This document shows, piece after piece, positions 10,830-22,461 of a stretch of 64,000 nt of DNA (position 1 is the first letter of the stretch; each line of letters begins with the position of its first letter). The translations under genes were made by a program, and so were the position numbers. This stretch comes from Moringa oleifera (lineage: Eukaryota; Streptophyta; Magnoliopsida; Brassicales; Moringaceae). The stretch covers positions 372,001 through 436,000 of the forward strand of contig JAJFZO010000394.1 of the NCBI GenBank assembly GCA_021397835.1. Reading direction: 5' to 3'. The notes beneath the pieces were generated by a model. That model was given only the letters and a program-made list of their open reading frames with translations, was not told the origin of the DNA and ran no database searches.

Positions 10830-11790
10830 ATATACAAATTACATGTAATCAAATTTCTAATGAATTAATTGACATTTGTAATCAATTATATATTTAACTA
10901 AATTAGCATAAAATTAATTAATTAGCTAAATAGCAAACAATTAGTTAATATATAATTAAATAAATAATACATAACTAACAAAAAATTAATTAATTAATAT
11001 CTAAGTAAATGATTTATAATTAATTAGTCAATTAATCCATAGTCAATTAATTAACAATCTAATTAATTACTTTACAAGCACTAGTAAATCAATTAAATTT
11101 AAATAATATTTAATTATTTACTTTATAAGCATCAAATTAATTAATTAAAATTTAAATAAATGATTAATAACTAATTAGTTAATTAATACATATATAGTCA
11201 ATATTTAATTGACATCTAATTAATTGCCATACAAGCATCTAACTAGCTAGTAAATTAATTAAAATTTAGATAACATTTAATGATTTACTATACCATCATC
11301 TAATTAATTAATTATCTATTTAAAATTTAACTAATATTAAATTAAGTTAATTATAAAATTAATATAAATTTTGTAAAATATACCAATTAATCTTATCTAA
11401 TAAAATTTATTAAATATAAATTCATAAAATATAAATTCATTTAACTAATATCTACTTAATTCATCAAAATATAAATTCAAGTGACAAATATTTACTTAAT
11501 TCATCAATTAATTCAAAAATCTTAAATATTATCAACAATAAATTCATCAATATATATTCATTCATGCCTAATATTCACCCAAATATACTTACAAAAAAAT
11601 CTAAATTTCACCAATAAAAATTCACCAAACATATCTAATGAAGAAAATCTCAAAATAATATACATATATTCTTAATTTATTCTTCAAATCAAAACCAAAT
11701 CGAATAAAAATTGGAAAAAAATTAGCTTTCATAAAAAAATTTTCAATCTACCGAAATACTTACATATTTGAATGCCAAAGATAAATCCCC
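10830..11790 (-). repeat. AT-rich 5' leader of element E
   Basis: Nearly 1 kb of over 80% A+T built from short words such as TAATTAATTA, 'aaatttaa' and 'catctaattaatt', with loose tandem structure. It lies between the Transpos_assoc start and the terminus. The same type of DNA fills the same place in elements C (15850-16830) and A (38330-39060). No gene seen. Confidence 0.6.
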
Positions 11791-11900
11791 CTTTTAATGA
11801 CAATTTTAGAAGAACAAACAATAAAAATTATTAATGATGCTTTTAATTTTCAAGAACTATTATTAAATCATTGTCACTTATTATAATTTTTGTAGTAGTG

Positions 11901-13210
11901 CATAAAGATTTGTTCAACTTGACAGCTATTTTGTTGTAGATAAATAATGATTTCCCTACTTATGATAATTTGTCTAGTTGCATGGTCAAAGGTTATAACG
12001 CTTATCCTATTTGCGTTGAGAATACCGATGTAGGTCATTTATAGCAAAGTAAGAAAATGTTATATATTGGGCACAAAAGATTCTTAGCACAACATTATCC
12101 TTATTGTAAATAGAAGAAAGCTTTTAATGGGGAACGAGAATTCAAAGTTGCTCCACAATCATTAACAGGTGAACAAGTCTTTTTTAGTGTTTAACATTTA
12201 TCAAATTCATGGGGAAAGTCAAAAAAAATGACATAGACAAAATAATGAAATGTAATTTCATAATGTTGGAAAAGAGATCAATTTTTTTTGACTTACCATA
12301 CTGGAAGTCTTTGCATGTCAAACATGTGCTTAATGTTATGCATATAAAAAAGAACATATATGATAGTGTTATAGGCACATTGCTTAATATTATAGGAAAA
12401 TCTAAAGATGGGTTAGCAACTAGAATGGATCTTCAAGAAATGGTATTGAGGTCTGAATTGGTACCACAACATCATGATAATCATACATATCTCCACCTGC
12501 ATGCTACACATTGTCTAAAGATTAAAAAAGGAAATTTATAAAGTGCTCAATGAGATTAAAGTGCTAAATGGGTATTCTTCAAATATTAGAAATCTCGTCT
12601 CTATGAATGACTCACAGCTATATGGGTTAAAGTCACATGATTGTCACATCGTAATATAGCAACTGTTACTTATTGCTTTACGAGTAGTGTTCCCAAAACA
12701 TGTTAAATATGCTATAATTAAACTTTGCATGTTCTTCAATTCATTGTGCCAGAAGGTGGTAGATGTTTCAAAGTTAGATGGAATCCAATGTGAACTTGTG
12801 ACAACACAATGTGTACTAGAGAAGTACTTTCCTCTCAGCTTTTTTGATGTTATGGTTCATCTAACTGTTCACCTCGTTAAAAAAGGAAAAATATGTGGTC
12901 CTGTATATTTAAGATGGATGTACCCATTTGAAAGATATATGAAAGTGTTGAAGGGTTATGTTCTAAATCGTAATAGGCCTAACAGATGTGTTACTGAATC
13001 ATAGATCGCAGAATAGGCATTAGAACTTTATGCATCCAATGTAGATTTTGTTAGGGTTCCTCTAAGGAAGAATGGATTTGATTATTCAACTTAAAATGAA
13101 AGACCTTTAGCTAGTGGATGGATTGAACAAGTTCACCATGATCTTCTTTAATAAGCTCATTTATATATTTTAACAAATACAAGTGAAGTTCAACCTTACA
13201 TAAGGTAATA
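11901..13210 (+). pseudogene. CACTA transposase TNP2, 3' part with DUF4218, element D
   Basis: This resumes the frame interrupted by E: INNDFPTYDNLSSCMVKGYN (the TNP2 'TINDFPAYGNLSGWSTKG' region). Then comes a 110-codon frame at 12209-12541 with SIFFDLPYWKSLHVKHVLNV, MHIKKNIYDSVIGTLLNI and GKSKDGLATRMDLQEMVLRS. A 105-codon frame at 12687-13004 holds the DUF4218 signature LEKYFPLSFFDVMVHLTVHL followed by GPVYLRWMYPFERYMKVLKG. AHLYILTNTSEVQPYIR ends near 13207. Stops and frameshifts occur between these pieces. DUF4216, which should follow, is not present. Together with 7187-8355 this covers almost the whole TNP2 core, the longest one in the window. Confidence 0.9.
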
Positions 13211-13299
13211 TTTACAACCCATTAATTATACCACATCAAAGACAATTTCAAATACTAGCATGAATTATTATTATCATGCGTGAGCTTTTAAACTAATTA

Positions 13300-15250
13300 A
13301 TTGTTGACAATCCCATGATGCGAAAGGACGAAAGTGGTTGCATGATGAACATAATCACACATTCATTTAGATTCTTCACCCATTCGCAAAATGCTTCTTT
13401 ACTTGCTTTGTCAAAGGTGTAACAAGCTTTGGGGTGTTTCTTAGTTGTCGCATGCCTCGCTAACATAAGGAGTCTACAAAATATCTTTAAGTCTTTCTCA
13501 ACTTTATATTATCTTTTATCTTTCCTTCTATATTCATGATTGTGCTAAATACATTATCAAAAACATTTTTCTCTATGTGCATGATATCGAGGTTATGTCA
13601 TATTAAGTTGGTACTCTAACAAAGTAGATCCCAAAATATGCTTTGTTTCTTCTAATAGCATGTCTTGCAAACAAGACATTTGTTTGATCATGTCCAACTT
13701 TTGTAACCTTTCTAAGTTCTAATTGATCTATTTCATGTAGTAATTCTTACCTAATTTTAATAAAAGGAACTACTCTTCTCACTATTTTATTCCTAATGAA
13801 TATAGTGTTGTTCTTTCAAAATGGATGATCTTTCAGTACGAACTTATGATGGTTATCAAATCAAGATTGCTTATGTCCATTGGGAAGGGTAGATGCATCT
13901 GAATCTTCTCTACAATAAGGACAAGCTAGTCTTTCTAATGTATTCCAACCAAAAAACATCGAGTAGGCAAGGAAGTCACTAATGGTCCATAGTAAACCAA
14001 CTTTCATGACAAAATTTTGTTTGTAAGAAAGATCATATATGGGTACCCCAACATCCCATAACATTTGTAACTCTGATATCAATGGCTACAAGTATACGTC
14101 TGATTTATCTTTTAGGATTCATCAGTTTAGGGATGATCACAGTTAAAAACATGTACTCCTCTTTCATGCACATCTAAGGGGGTAAGTTATATGGTGTGAC
14201 TATTACTGGCCATGAAAAATATTATTGTCTTAACTTATCGAATGGTTGAAATCCATCAGTACTCAAACCTATTTTGACATTCCTACATTTAGCAATAAAA
14301 AAATGGATGAGATTGATTAAAATGCATCTAAGTAAGAGAGTCAGAGCAATGACACAAGATACTATCTTCAGTCTCATGTTCTGCATGCCATCTCATGTGC
14401 TTTGCCATGGCTTCCAATGCGTATAGTTTTTGTCGGTGTGGATTGAGAGAAAAATAATACATCTTCTTATATGGAACAAGAGTTTTTTGTTTGTCAAATC
14501 CTCATCTTCGTCTATTATACAACGAATGATCACAAAACTCACAACAACTTAGGTCACTGGCCTTACTGTAGTATATTATGCATCCGTTGTTACAAGAGTG
14601 GAACTTTTCAACTAGTAAACCCTTACCTTGTAGGCATTTCCTTATAATGTAAAAATTTTAGTCATTAGATTATCGACTAGCATCATCTCTTTCATTAATT
14701 GATAAACATCATAGCATTTTTTAGAAATATGATGTTCTGACTTTATGTTCAACATTCTAGCAACAATAGACCATTTTGAATTATTTTGACACCCATCCCA
14801 TAACTGATGATTAGTAGCAGTCAACATATTATAAAAATATTAGGCATCTAGATTGAAGCATTCCTCCATATGTCCCGAATTAAATTTTGGACTAGCTGCA
14901 TCTATTACCATTGTTTGGTATGCATTGGTCTATGCATGCACAGTGGCAGATCCTTCTCTAACATAATGTTCATTTGCCTTATAATTTAAAATATAATATT
15001 TTGGTATAAAATCGTATTTAGCAAAATGATATCTAACCACATCAATAGTCTCATATCGATGATTTTGACAGTTTTTTCAGTTACATGGACATCTTATCTT
15101 ATCTTCGTCCATGAATACGTGTTGACTATAAGCAAATTAAATAAATTGTTCCATTCCATCTAAAAATTTCTGATTTAATAATCCATCTGCATGCTTGAAG
15201 TACATCCACTGACCTCATGTTTTTGTTTCTTAATTCGTTCAAAACTAGTT
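13300..15250 (-). pseudogene. CACTA transposase TNP2, N-terminal two thirds, element C
   Basis: Reading down: WMYFKHADGLLNQKFLDGME and DEDKIRCPCN...CQNHRYETIDV (Transpos_assoc, 15230-15050); then ARMLNIKSEHHISKKCYDVY (61-codon frame 14827-14642); MYYFPLNPHRQKLYALEAMA and KHMRWHAEHETED (about 14470-14370); LQMLWDVGVPIYDLSYKQNF, LLWTISDFLAYSMFFGW and ACPYCREDSDASTLPNGHKQ (14082-13861); finally HNLDIMHIEKNVF and CEWVKNL (13620-13340). This is the TNP2 order, from a lineage distinct from D and E but close to A. Many stops and shifts are present. The end, including DUF4218, is missing. Confidence 0.87.
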
Positions 15251-15419
15251 TCTAACAACTTGCCTCTTGAAATCTTCAACAACTTGACAACTTATCATCA
15301 AGTAAACATTTAAAGGCATGAATAATTTTATAGTCATAAGTTAAAATACTAGATAAGATCATCATTACATAAATTTTGAGAATACATAAAAAGTACATGA
15401 GTTACAATGCACCTTTATA

Positions 15420-15700
15420 GTGTTTTACGCACGCCACCCAAAATCCAAAGGTAAGTGATCTTACACAATTCAAAAATGTGCACTTATCTTATGTGAAGCA
15501 CAATATCATAAGTCATTGTTAACTTCATTTTGTAAAAAATTTGGTAGCATATCTTCATATTTTTTTCAAGTACATCATATGCATAGATATGAGTTAGTTT
15601 TTTTTAATCGAAACACATAATTATATCCATCAGTACGTATGTGAAGAACAATAGAGATACTGCACAAAATTCATACCAAATAAAATAAATAATAATCTAT
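15420..15700 (-). pseudogene. Conserved block upstream of TNP2 (unnamed), element C
   Basis: Aligns base by base with 37900-38130 of element A and, inverted, with 6890-7110 of D. Shared features are the 'gaagaaca' start and the blocks 'tgtacttg', 'ttttacaaaatga', 'ttgtgcttca' and 'acttacctttg'. The C reading frame is broken, with remnants such as LLFFTYVLMDI and YKMKLTMTYDIV. Function unknown. Confidence 0.5.
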
Positions 15701-15849
15701 ACATGTCATGTGATATACATAAATATCACATTTCTAAACTGTCTGATTTGAAAAATTCAAGAATTATTATCGAATAATTTACCTCGATGCATATGTAAAC
15801 ACGTTAGTGATAGTAAATGTTAACTAATAATTCTCAAATGGTATCTAAA

Positions 15850-16830
15850 GGATATGTTTTAATTCCTAAATCAAACATATATAAACTAAATTTAGTAATA
15901 AATAAAATTTAAAACTAAAAAATGTATTTAAAAGATAATTAATTTTATATTAAAAAACTAAATAAAATTTTTTCTCAAATTAATTGCAATCTTATTAAAG
16001 AGTTATCTAACTAGTCCATAACAAGCTAAACTTATTAGCAAATAAAATCAACAAACTCATAAAATCTAATTAAATAATTTGTTTTAAATTAATAACTAGT
16101 AAATTTAATTAACATCTTAATTAATGTAATTTTCATAGAAATCTATTCATATTAATTATGTCCAATTATAATCTAATTAAACTATTACATAATTAATTTA
16201 ACATAAACTAAATTTATCAACAAATAAAATTATTAACTTAAAATTTTAATTAACATTTAACTTATTTATTGTTTTTAAATAATCTAGTTAATTATTTATC
16301 ACTAATTAATTAAAATGATAAATAATTATATCTAACTAATATATAAGAAAAACAAAATTTATTAAAGAATTAAATTTATAACATAAAATTTTAATCGACA
16401 TCTAACTAATATTATATTTTTAAAATATAATTAAATTATTCTATCACAAATGAATTACAATTTAATTTAATTATTATATTTAACTGATATAACAAAAACT
16501 AAATTTATTAACAAATAAAATTAATAACCAAATAACTTAAATTTATGACATCTAATCTAACCAAAATTCTTAAACTTAATCTAATCTAAATATTCTGATT
16601 AATAATACCAAAAATTATTAAATCTAATCTAACCAAAAATTTTTGTTCCAATCCAATTAAAAATTTTCAATATAATCTAACTTAAATTATTCTATCTAAT
16701 CTAACATTGATAAAATTATTAAATCTAATATAACAAAAATTGCTTTATATACTTTAATCTAATAGAAGATCATTAAATCAAATCTAACTAAGAATATTGC
16801 TGTTAATAAAATTTTTAAATTTTTCGGTCA
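15850..16830 (-). repeat. AT-rich leader of element C
   Basis: About 1 kb of highly AT-rich DNA with loosely repeated ~100-120-base units containing 'aaaatttaattaacat', 'ctaactaat' and 'aacaaataaaattaac'. Comparable to 38330-39060 in A. No gene recognised. Confidence 0.6.
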
Positions 16831-17529
16831 CCTGAAGACTAGTCAGAGGAAAGAGCTTTACAAACAAAGAGAAACATTGTAGAGAAACAGTAAAGGTCGC
16901 GTGAAAATAGAGAAAGGAGAAGTTTTAGAGAGACAAGAGGGAGACTTACAAAGAAGAGAAGAGAAGAGAAAGAGAGAAAATGGAGGGAGTAATGCACGCG
17001 GGGAAAGTTCTACCCTAGTTTTCTAACTATCTAGTGATCGCCACTTATAATGCACGCAGGGAAAGTTTGGCCATAGTTTTCCAATTGTCTAGCGACCACC
17101 ACTTATGGGGGTCACTAGCCTCCTATAATTTACAACAAGCTATGGCGATCACTGGCTTGCTGCATTTTGCTGCATGCATGGCTAGTGACTTTTGTTAGGG
17201 AATCATTGGCGACAGTCACTAGTGTTGGAAGAAGTTGATATCAATGCTGGGCTCCCCCATCGACTGTGATTGGGCAAGTGCTAGTGCTAATAGATGCTGG
17301 GGCTAGTGTTGAGGAACCAAAAGACTTCCTAACGATAGTCAGTGGTGTTGGCAGACAGCAGCCCTAATGTTGAGGGAGCCTAACGACTGCCCTACAGTAG
17401 TTGTTGGCTCTGTGGGACCTAGTGACTATTGTTAGGCAATCGTTGGCTAGTGATTGCCCTATGATAGTCATCAAAATTTGTCCAAGCTAATAACTACTAG
17501 GGCCAAGTAATTACCAATTTTTTTGGTAG
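16831..17529 (-). repeat. Leader of element C: purine tract and CACTAGC/GCCAGTGAC-type variable segment
   Basis: 16890-16990 is purine-rich on the plus strand (many GAGA words), so pyrimidine-rich on the coding strand, as in an untranslated leader. 17000-17520 holds repeated short words around 'agtgatcgcc', 'ctagtgac', 'gcgaccacc' and 'cgacagtcactagtg'. The equivalent place in element A starts with related words (ggtggtcgctag at about 39508) but then holds the quite different GC-rich minisatellite. Confidence 0.5.
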
Positions 17530-17781
17530 CGAGATAAATATTGATAATTCAGTCTTTAAGGGGTTGCTAATATGCCCAAAATAAACGTATAAATTAATTA
17601 AAATGAAAGTTAACGATGAATATTTAATGGATCACTAATTTTTAGCGTTAATCTATCACTAATCATTTTGTAAAGTCAAATTATTTATTCTATAGTAATT
17701 ATATTAGTAATATGTCATTATTTAAAGACTAATTTTGTCTGTTACTAAATTTTATCGTTATTCTCAAATTTTGTTATAGTG

Positions 17782-20700
17782 TGACCGCAACGCCCAATTG
17801 CAAACTTTTTATGAATTGACTGTATTTTAATTATTGAATTGCTTCAAAAATGACTCAAATAAATCATACAATTCATTAAGAGTCAGCCCTTGAAATATAT
17901 AAGCATTTCGACTCATGGATTGTTTTCCATGATATTTTTAATTTTTGGTAGTATAAAATTCATAAAAAAAATTGGATGCTCGAAAAATTCCAAAACTTTT
18001 ATGTTAGTGGATCTGATTATTTTTTCCATTTGTGCGAAATTTTAGCTAAAAATCTTTGTAAAAAATTTCTTAAATCCATTATGATGGTTCAGACATATTG
18101 ATGTTTTATCTTATCAAAAGTGAAGTTTCATTTAAGACTCTTTAAGGGGGAGGAGGTCACTTGCTTAATGGGCGCTCATGGGCCATGCACGCTTCCCTTA
18201 CCCACCCATATAGGATGGCAATGGGCATGGTAAACTTAAGGCACAAGGAAAGGGCACAAGGCCTAGCGTGCTACGACACTAGGTGTGTCAGTCAAGCTAA
18301 GAAAGCCCCACGTAAACCAAGCTCTCATCCTTGTGTCTTTTAATCATATGCCCAGTGAATGTGCCATGAGGATCCAATCACTTGGTCCAAGGGCACGAGA
18401 GGCTTGCCATGGCTATTTCTAGCAAGCATAGCATAGGCGCAAGGCCCAGCGTGTTGTAGCACAAGGCGCGCTTGCCAAGCTAATAGCGCTTTATATATCA
18501 AGTCACAAGTGTTGTGGTTGTTGATTACTTGGGTTAGTTAGGCTAGACCATGGCCTTAAGCTATGTTGGACTCTCAAGGTAGCCATGGCTGGGTATAGAT
18601 GCACTAGATAAGACAACATGCATGTACCTTCGACCATCTAAAGGCAACGCTGCACCAACATGCTTGCCGTAATGCCCAGTTTGAACCTTTTATGAACCAA
18701 AGGTCTTTTGACTATTGAATTGCTTCGAAAATAACTTAAATAAATCAAGCAAGTCATTAGGAGTCTACCCTTCAAATTTGAAAGCATTCTGACTCACAAG
18801 CCATTTTTTAAAATTTATGAAATTTTTTAATGTATAAAATTTGTAAAACAAATTGGATGCTCAAAAAATTTTGAAATTTATTAGGTTGATAGATCTAATT
18901 ATTCTCTACATCTATAAAAACTTTTAGCTCAAAACTAGTTGTAAATAATTTTTTAGATCGATTATGAAAACTTAGACATATTGATGTTTCCTTATACTAG
19001 AAGTTAATTTTCATTTAACACACTTTAAAGGGGAGAACCTCACTAGTTCTGTAGGCACTCACGGACCATCCGTGAGATCCCCCTGCACCCCGACATGAGT
19101 AGGCACTAGGCATGGGAAACCCAGAGCACATGGCATGGGCACAAGGCCTAGCCTATTGCAGCACAAGGTGCACCAGCTAAACCAAGGGAGCCCTATGCGA
19201 GCCAGTCCCTCGCCCTTATGTCCCTTAATCATGTGCCTAACGATCATGCCATGAGCGTTGTGTCACTTGGTCTAAAGGCATGGGAGGCTAGCCATGGCTA
19301 TCCCTAGCTAGCATGGCATGGGTACAAGACCCAGCATGCTGTAGCATAATGCGCACTAGCCAAGCAAAAAGCACCCCATGGAAGTAGGTTGCAAGCACGC
19401 TATTAGGCGTTACATGTCTTATGGGTATTGATTACATGGGCTAACTAGGCTAGGCCATGGCCCCAAGCTGTGCTAACTCTTAAGGCAGCCATGGATGACT
19501 ATAGGTGCATTGGACAAGCTAGCATGCATGCACGTTAGGCCATCTAGAGGTAATGCTATAGAAATAGCCACAATGCCCTGTTGCAAATTTTTTATGAATT
19601 AATGATCATTCGATTGTTGAATTGCACCAAAAATGACTCAAACAATTCAAGCAACTCATTGGAAGTCTGCCTATGAAATTTGGAAGCATTTTGACTCATA
19701 GACTATTTTCATTATTTTTTAAATTTTTGACTGTACAAAAATTATTAAAAAAAATTGAATACTTAAAAAAATCATTAGGACCCTGCCCTCAAATTTGGGA
19801 GCATTTTGACCAATAGACTATTTTTCATATTTTTTGAATTTTTAAGTGCATAAAATTCTCTAAAAAATAAGATGCTTAGAAAATTCAAAATTTTTTTATG
19901 GTGGTAGATATGATTATTCTTTAAATCTCTGCAAAATTTTATCTCAAAAATCCTAGCAAATAAATTTTTAGGCCTAATATGATGACTTAGATGTATTGAT
20001 ATTTCGTCCTATTGGAAGTGAATTTTTGTTTAAAAGTCTTTATGGGGGAGGAGTTAAGCTGCTTAGTGGGTGCTCATAGGTAATGCATGCTTCCCCTAGC
20101 CCACCCACATAGGTAGGCTCTGGGGGTAAGAGGCCAACACACATGGCAAGGACGTAAAGCCCAGCATGTTGTAACACAAGGCATGCCAACTAATTTAAAA
20201 GAGCCCCACGCAAGCCAGCCCTTTATCGGTATGTCTCTTGATAATGTGCTCTGCAAATGTGCCACGAGCACTACATTGCCTAGTGAAAGTGCACGAAAGG
20301 CTAGCCACAATTGCCCCCAGCAGGCACGACATAAGTGCAAGGCTTAACATGTAGTAGCATAAGGTGCGCTAGCCAAGCTAAGAATGGCTCATGCAAGTAG
20401 GTCGTAAGCACGTTGTGAGACGTTCATGTGTTATTGGTGTTAATTACATGTGCTAGCTAGGCTAAACCATGGGCCTAAGTAGTACTGGACACTCAAGGCA
20501 GTGATGGGTGGCTATAGATGCACTTGACAAGGCAGCATGCATGCACCATAGGCCATCTAAAGGTAATGTTGCACCAACGTGTTAGCCATAATGCCTGATT
20601 GCAAACTTTTTTTGAATTAATGGTCTTTCAATTATTAAATTGCTCTGAAAATGACTCAAATAAATCATGCAGTTCATTAGGAGTCTGCCCCTTAAATTTG

Positions 20701-21830
20701 GAAGCATTTTGACTCATGGGCAATTTTTCTTAATTTTTTGAATTTTTGATAACATAAAATTCATAAAAAAATTAAAAGCCCAAAAAATTTTAAAATTGTT
20801 TTTGTTGGTATATTTGATTATTTTCTACATCTGTGCAAAATTTCAGCTCAAAACTTTTGATAAATAATTTTTTTGACCCACTATGATGGCTTAAATATAT
20901 TGGTGTTTCTTCTTATCGAAAGTAAATTTTCATTTAAGATTCTTTAGGAGGGAGGAACACACCTGTTTAGTGGGCACTCAAGGGCCATGTGTGCTCCCCC
21001 TTGACCCCTTTACATGGGCGAGCACTGTAAGTCAAGAGCCAAGCACACATTGCATGGGTACAAGGCCTAGCATTCTATGGCATAAGGCGTGCTCGTAAAG
21101 ACAAGAGTGCCCCACATAAGCCCACCCCTCGTCATTACATCCCTCGATTATGTACCCAACGAGTGTGCCACTGGTGCCCCATCACTTAGTCCAATGGAAC
21201 GGGAGGCTAGCCAAGGATGCCTCCAGTAGGCATCGCATGGGTGCAAGGCCCAACACGTTATAGTATAAGGCACCCCTGTCAAGCTAAAAGCACTCATGCG
21301 AGCAAGCTACAAGCACGTTGTAAGGTATCGCATGCGATGTGTGTTTAGATTACATGGGTTAGCTGGCCTAGACCATGGCCCTAAGCTGTGCTAGACTCCC
21401 ATGGTAGCCATGGGTGGCTGCAGGTTCATTACGCATGCTTGCACCATGTGCCATCAAGAGGTAACCTGCATTAACATGTCAGCGGTAATGCCTAGTTGCG
21501 AACCTTTTTTGAATTTGTGATATTTTCATTGTTGAATCGCTTTACAAGTAACTGACATAAATCATGCATTTCATTGGGAGTTTGACCCCTAAATTTGGAC
21601 TATTTGGACTAACAGGCTATTTTTTCATGATTTTTTGAATTTTTGATTGTATAAAATTCATAAAAAATTAGATATTAAGAAAATTCTAAATTTTTTTTGG
21701 GGTTGGTAGATTTGATTATTCTCTACATTCGTGCAAAATTTCAACTCAAAACTCCCTATTAATAATTTTTTAGACCCATTATGATGGTTCAAACATATTC
21801 TTTACATTTATGCAAAATTTTTAAGATGGC
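17782..21830 (+). repeat. 35S rDNA intergenic spacer: array of ~0.9-kb repeats
   Basis: Unit starts, marked by an AATGCCCAGTTGC-like word, lie at about 17789, 18671, 19572, 20590 and 21487 (spacings about 882, 901, 1018 and 897). Each unit has an AT-rich half ('cataaaattcataaaaaaattgg', 'ctgattattctctacatct', 'attttcatttaagac') and a GC-richer half (AGGGGGAGGAGCTCAC, 'ggcacaaggcctagcatgct', 'ccatctaaaggcaa'). The 1018-base unit has an extra ~115-base internal duplication (about 19650-19900). The same units occur at 31740-32340 and 50650-55200, always between a 26S end and an 18S start, which identifies them as spacer. Short frames in this region are chance. Confidence 0.88.
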
Positions 21831-22394
21831 ATAGGCACAAGGCCTAGCATGCCATTGAATAAGGCACGCTAGCGAAGCCAAAAGCACCCAACGTAAACCA
21901 GCCCTTCGTCACTACGCCCCTCGACCATGTGCCCAGTGAGCGTGCCATGAGCACTACATCGCCTAGTCCAAGGGCATAGGAGGTAAGCCACGGTTACGCT
22001 CCATAAGTATGGCATAGGCTCATTGTGCTACCAGATAAGGCATGCTAGCCAAGCTTGGAGCACCCATCACCTGGTCCAAAGGCACAGGAGGTAAGCCATG
22101 GCCGCCCCTAGGAGGCACGACATGGCACAAGGTGCGTCAGGTAAGCCAAGAGCGTCGCATGCAAGCTAGCCATTTATTGCTACGTCCTTCGATCGTCTGC
22201 ACAATAAGTGTGCCACGAGTATCTTATTGCCTCTTTATAGGAAATGGATGGCAAGCCAGAGCTTCCTCCAGTAGGCATGGCATAGGTGTAAGTCCCCATG
22301 TTCTGTGGCATAAGGCGTGCCACCCAAGCTAAGAGCGCCCCAAGTGAGCTAGCCCTTTGTCCTATTGTCCCTCAATTGTGTGTCTAACAAGCTG

Positions 22395-22461
22395 TAGGGT
22401 TTAGGGTTTAAGGCTTAGGGCTTAGGATTTAGGGTTTAGGGCTTACGGTTTAGGGTTTAGG
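22395..22461 (+). repeat. Interstitial plant telomere repeat (TTTAGGG)n
   Basis: About nine to ten units of TTTAGGG with variants (TTAAGGC, TTAGGGC, TTAGGAT, TTACGGT) lie in the middle of a 180-bp spacer unit. They replace a short part of the unit between 'gtctaacaagc' and 'aagcaccgca'. On the plus strand the G-rich strand is read. Confidence 0.92.

Larger units (their letters stand above)
8356..11900 (-). mobile_element. CACTA element E, complete ends, nested in element D (3.5 kb)
   Basis: The ends are CACTACTACAAATAAAGG and ...TTTTTGTAGTAGTG, a 12-bp perfect inverted repeat starting with the diagnostic CACTA. The 3-bp duplication CAT flanks it at 8353-8355 and 11901-11903. Coding remnants on the minus strand are a 5' TNP2 fragment (10796-9764) followed by a C48 peptidase fragment (9625-9165). 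The TNP2 core after the DGQLRHPSD block is missing, so E is an internally deleted derivative. It sits inside the TNP2 frame of D, which continues cleanly across the insertion. Confidence 0.95.
6728..13260 (+). mobile_element. CACTA element D with TNP2 (degraded, no ends found)
   Basis: A plus-strand En/Spm element is recognised from its transposase: a leader block (6830-7165), Transpos_assoc start at 7187, and TNP2 through 8355 and again from 11901 to about 13210. Element E is inserted in the middle. The protein is closest to that of E itself, so the two are related elements nested in each other. The right-hand part (DUF4216, TNPA, terminal repeat) is missing: the sequence meets the opposite-strand element C at about 13210-13290. 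The left terminal repeat is not seen either, possibly lost or lying in the AT-rich DNA left of 4256. Confidence 0.7.
13260..17781 (-). mobile_element. CACTA element C, A-family, truncated at its 3' half
   Basis: The right end reads TTTTGTTATAGTG at 17769-17781 (inverse of CACTATAACAAAA) and is followed at once by rDNA spacer (TGACCGCAACGCC), so C is inserted in a 0.9-kb spacer unit. The subterminal sequence 17530-17780 with 'cgttaatctatcactaat' words matches the right end of element A (40740-40971). From right to left it has a leader, AT-rich stretch, unnamed conserved block, Transpos_assoc and TNP2. The left half of TNP2 and everything beyond is lost at the junction with element D near 13210-13290. 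No left terminus, hence no target duplication, can be shown. Confidence 0.78.
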
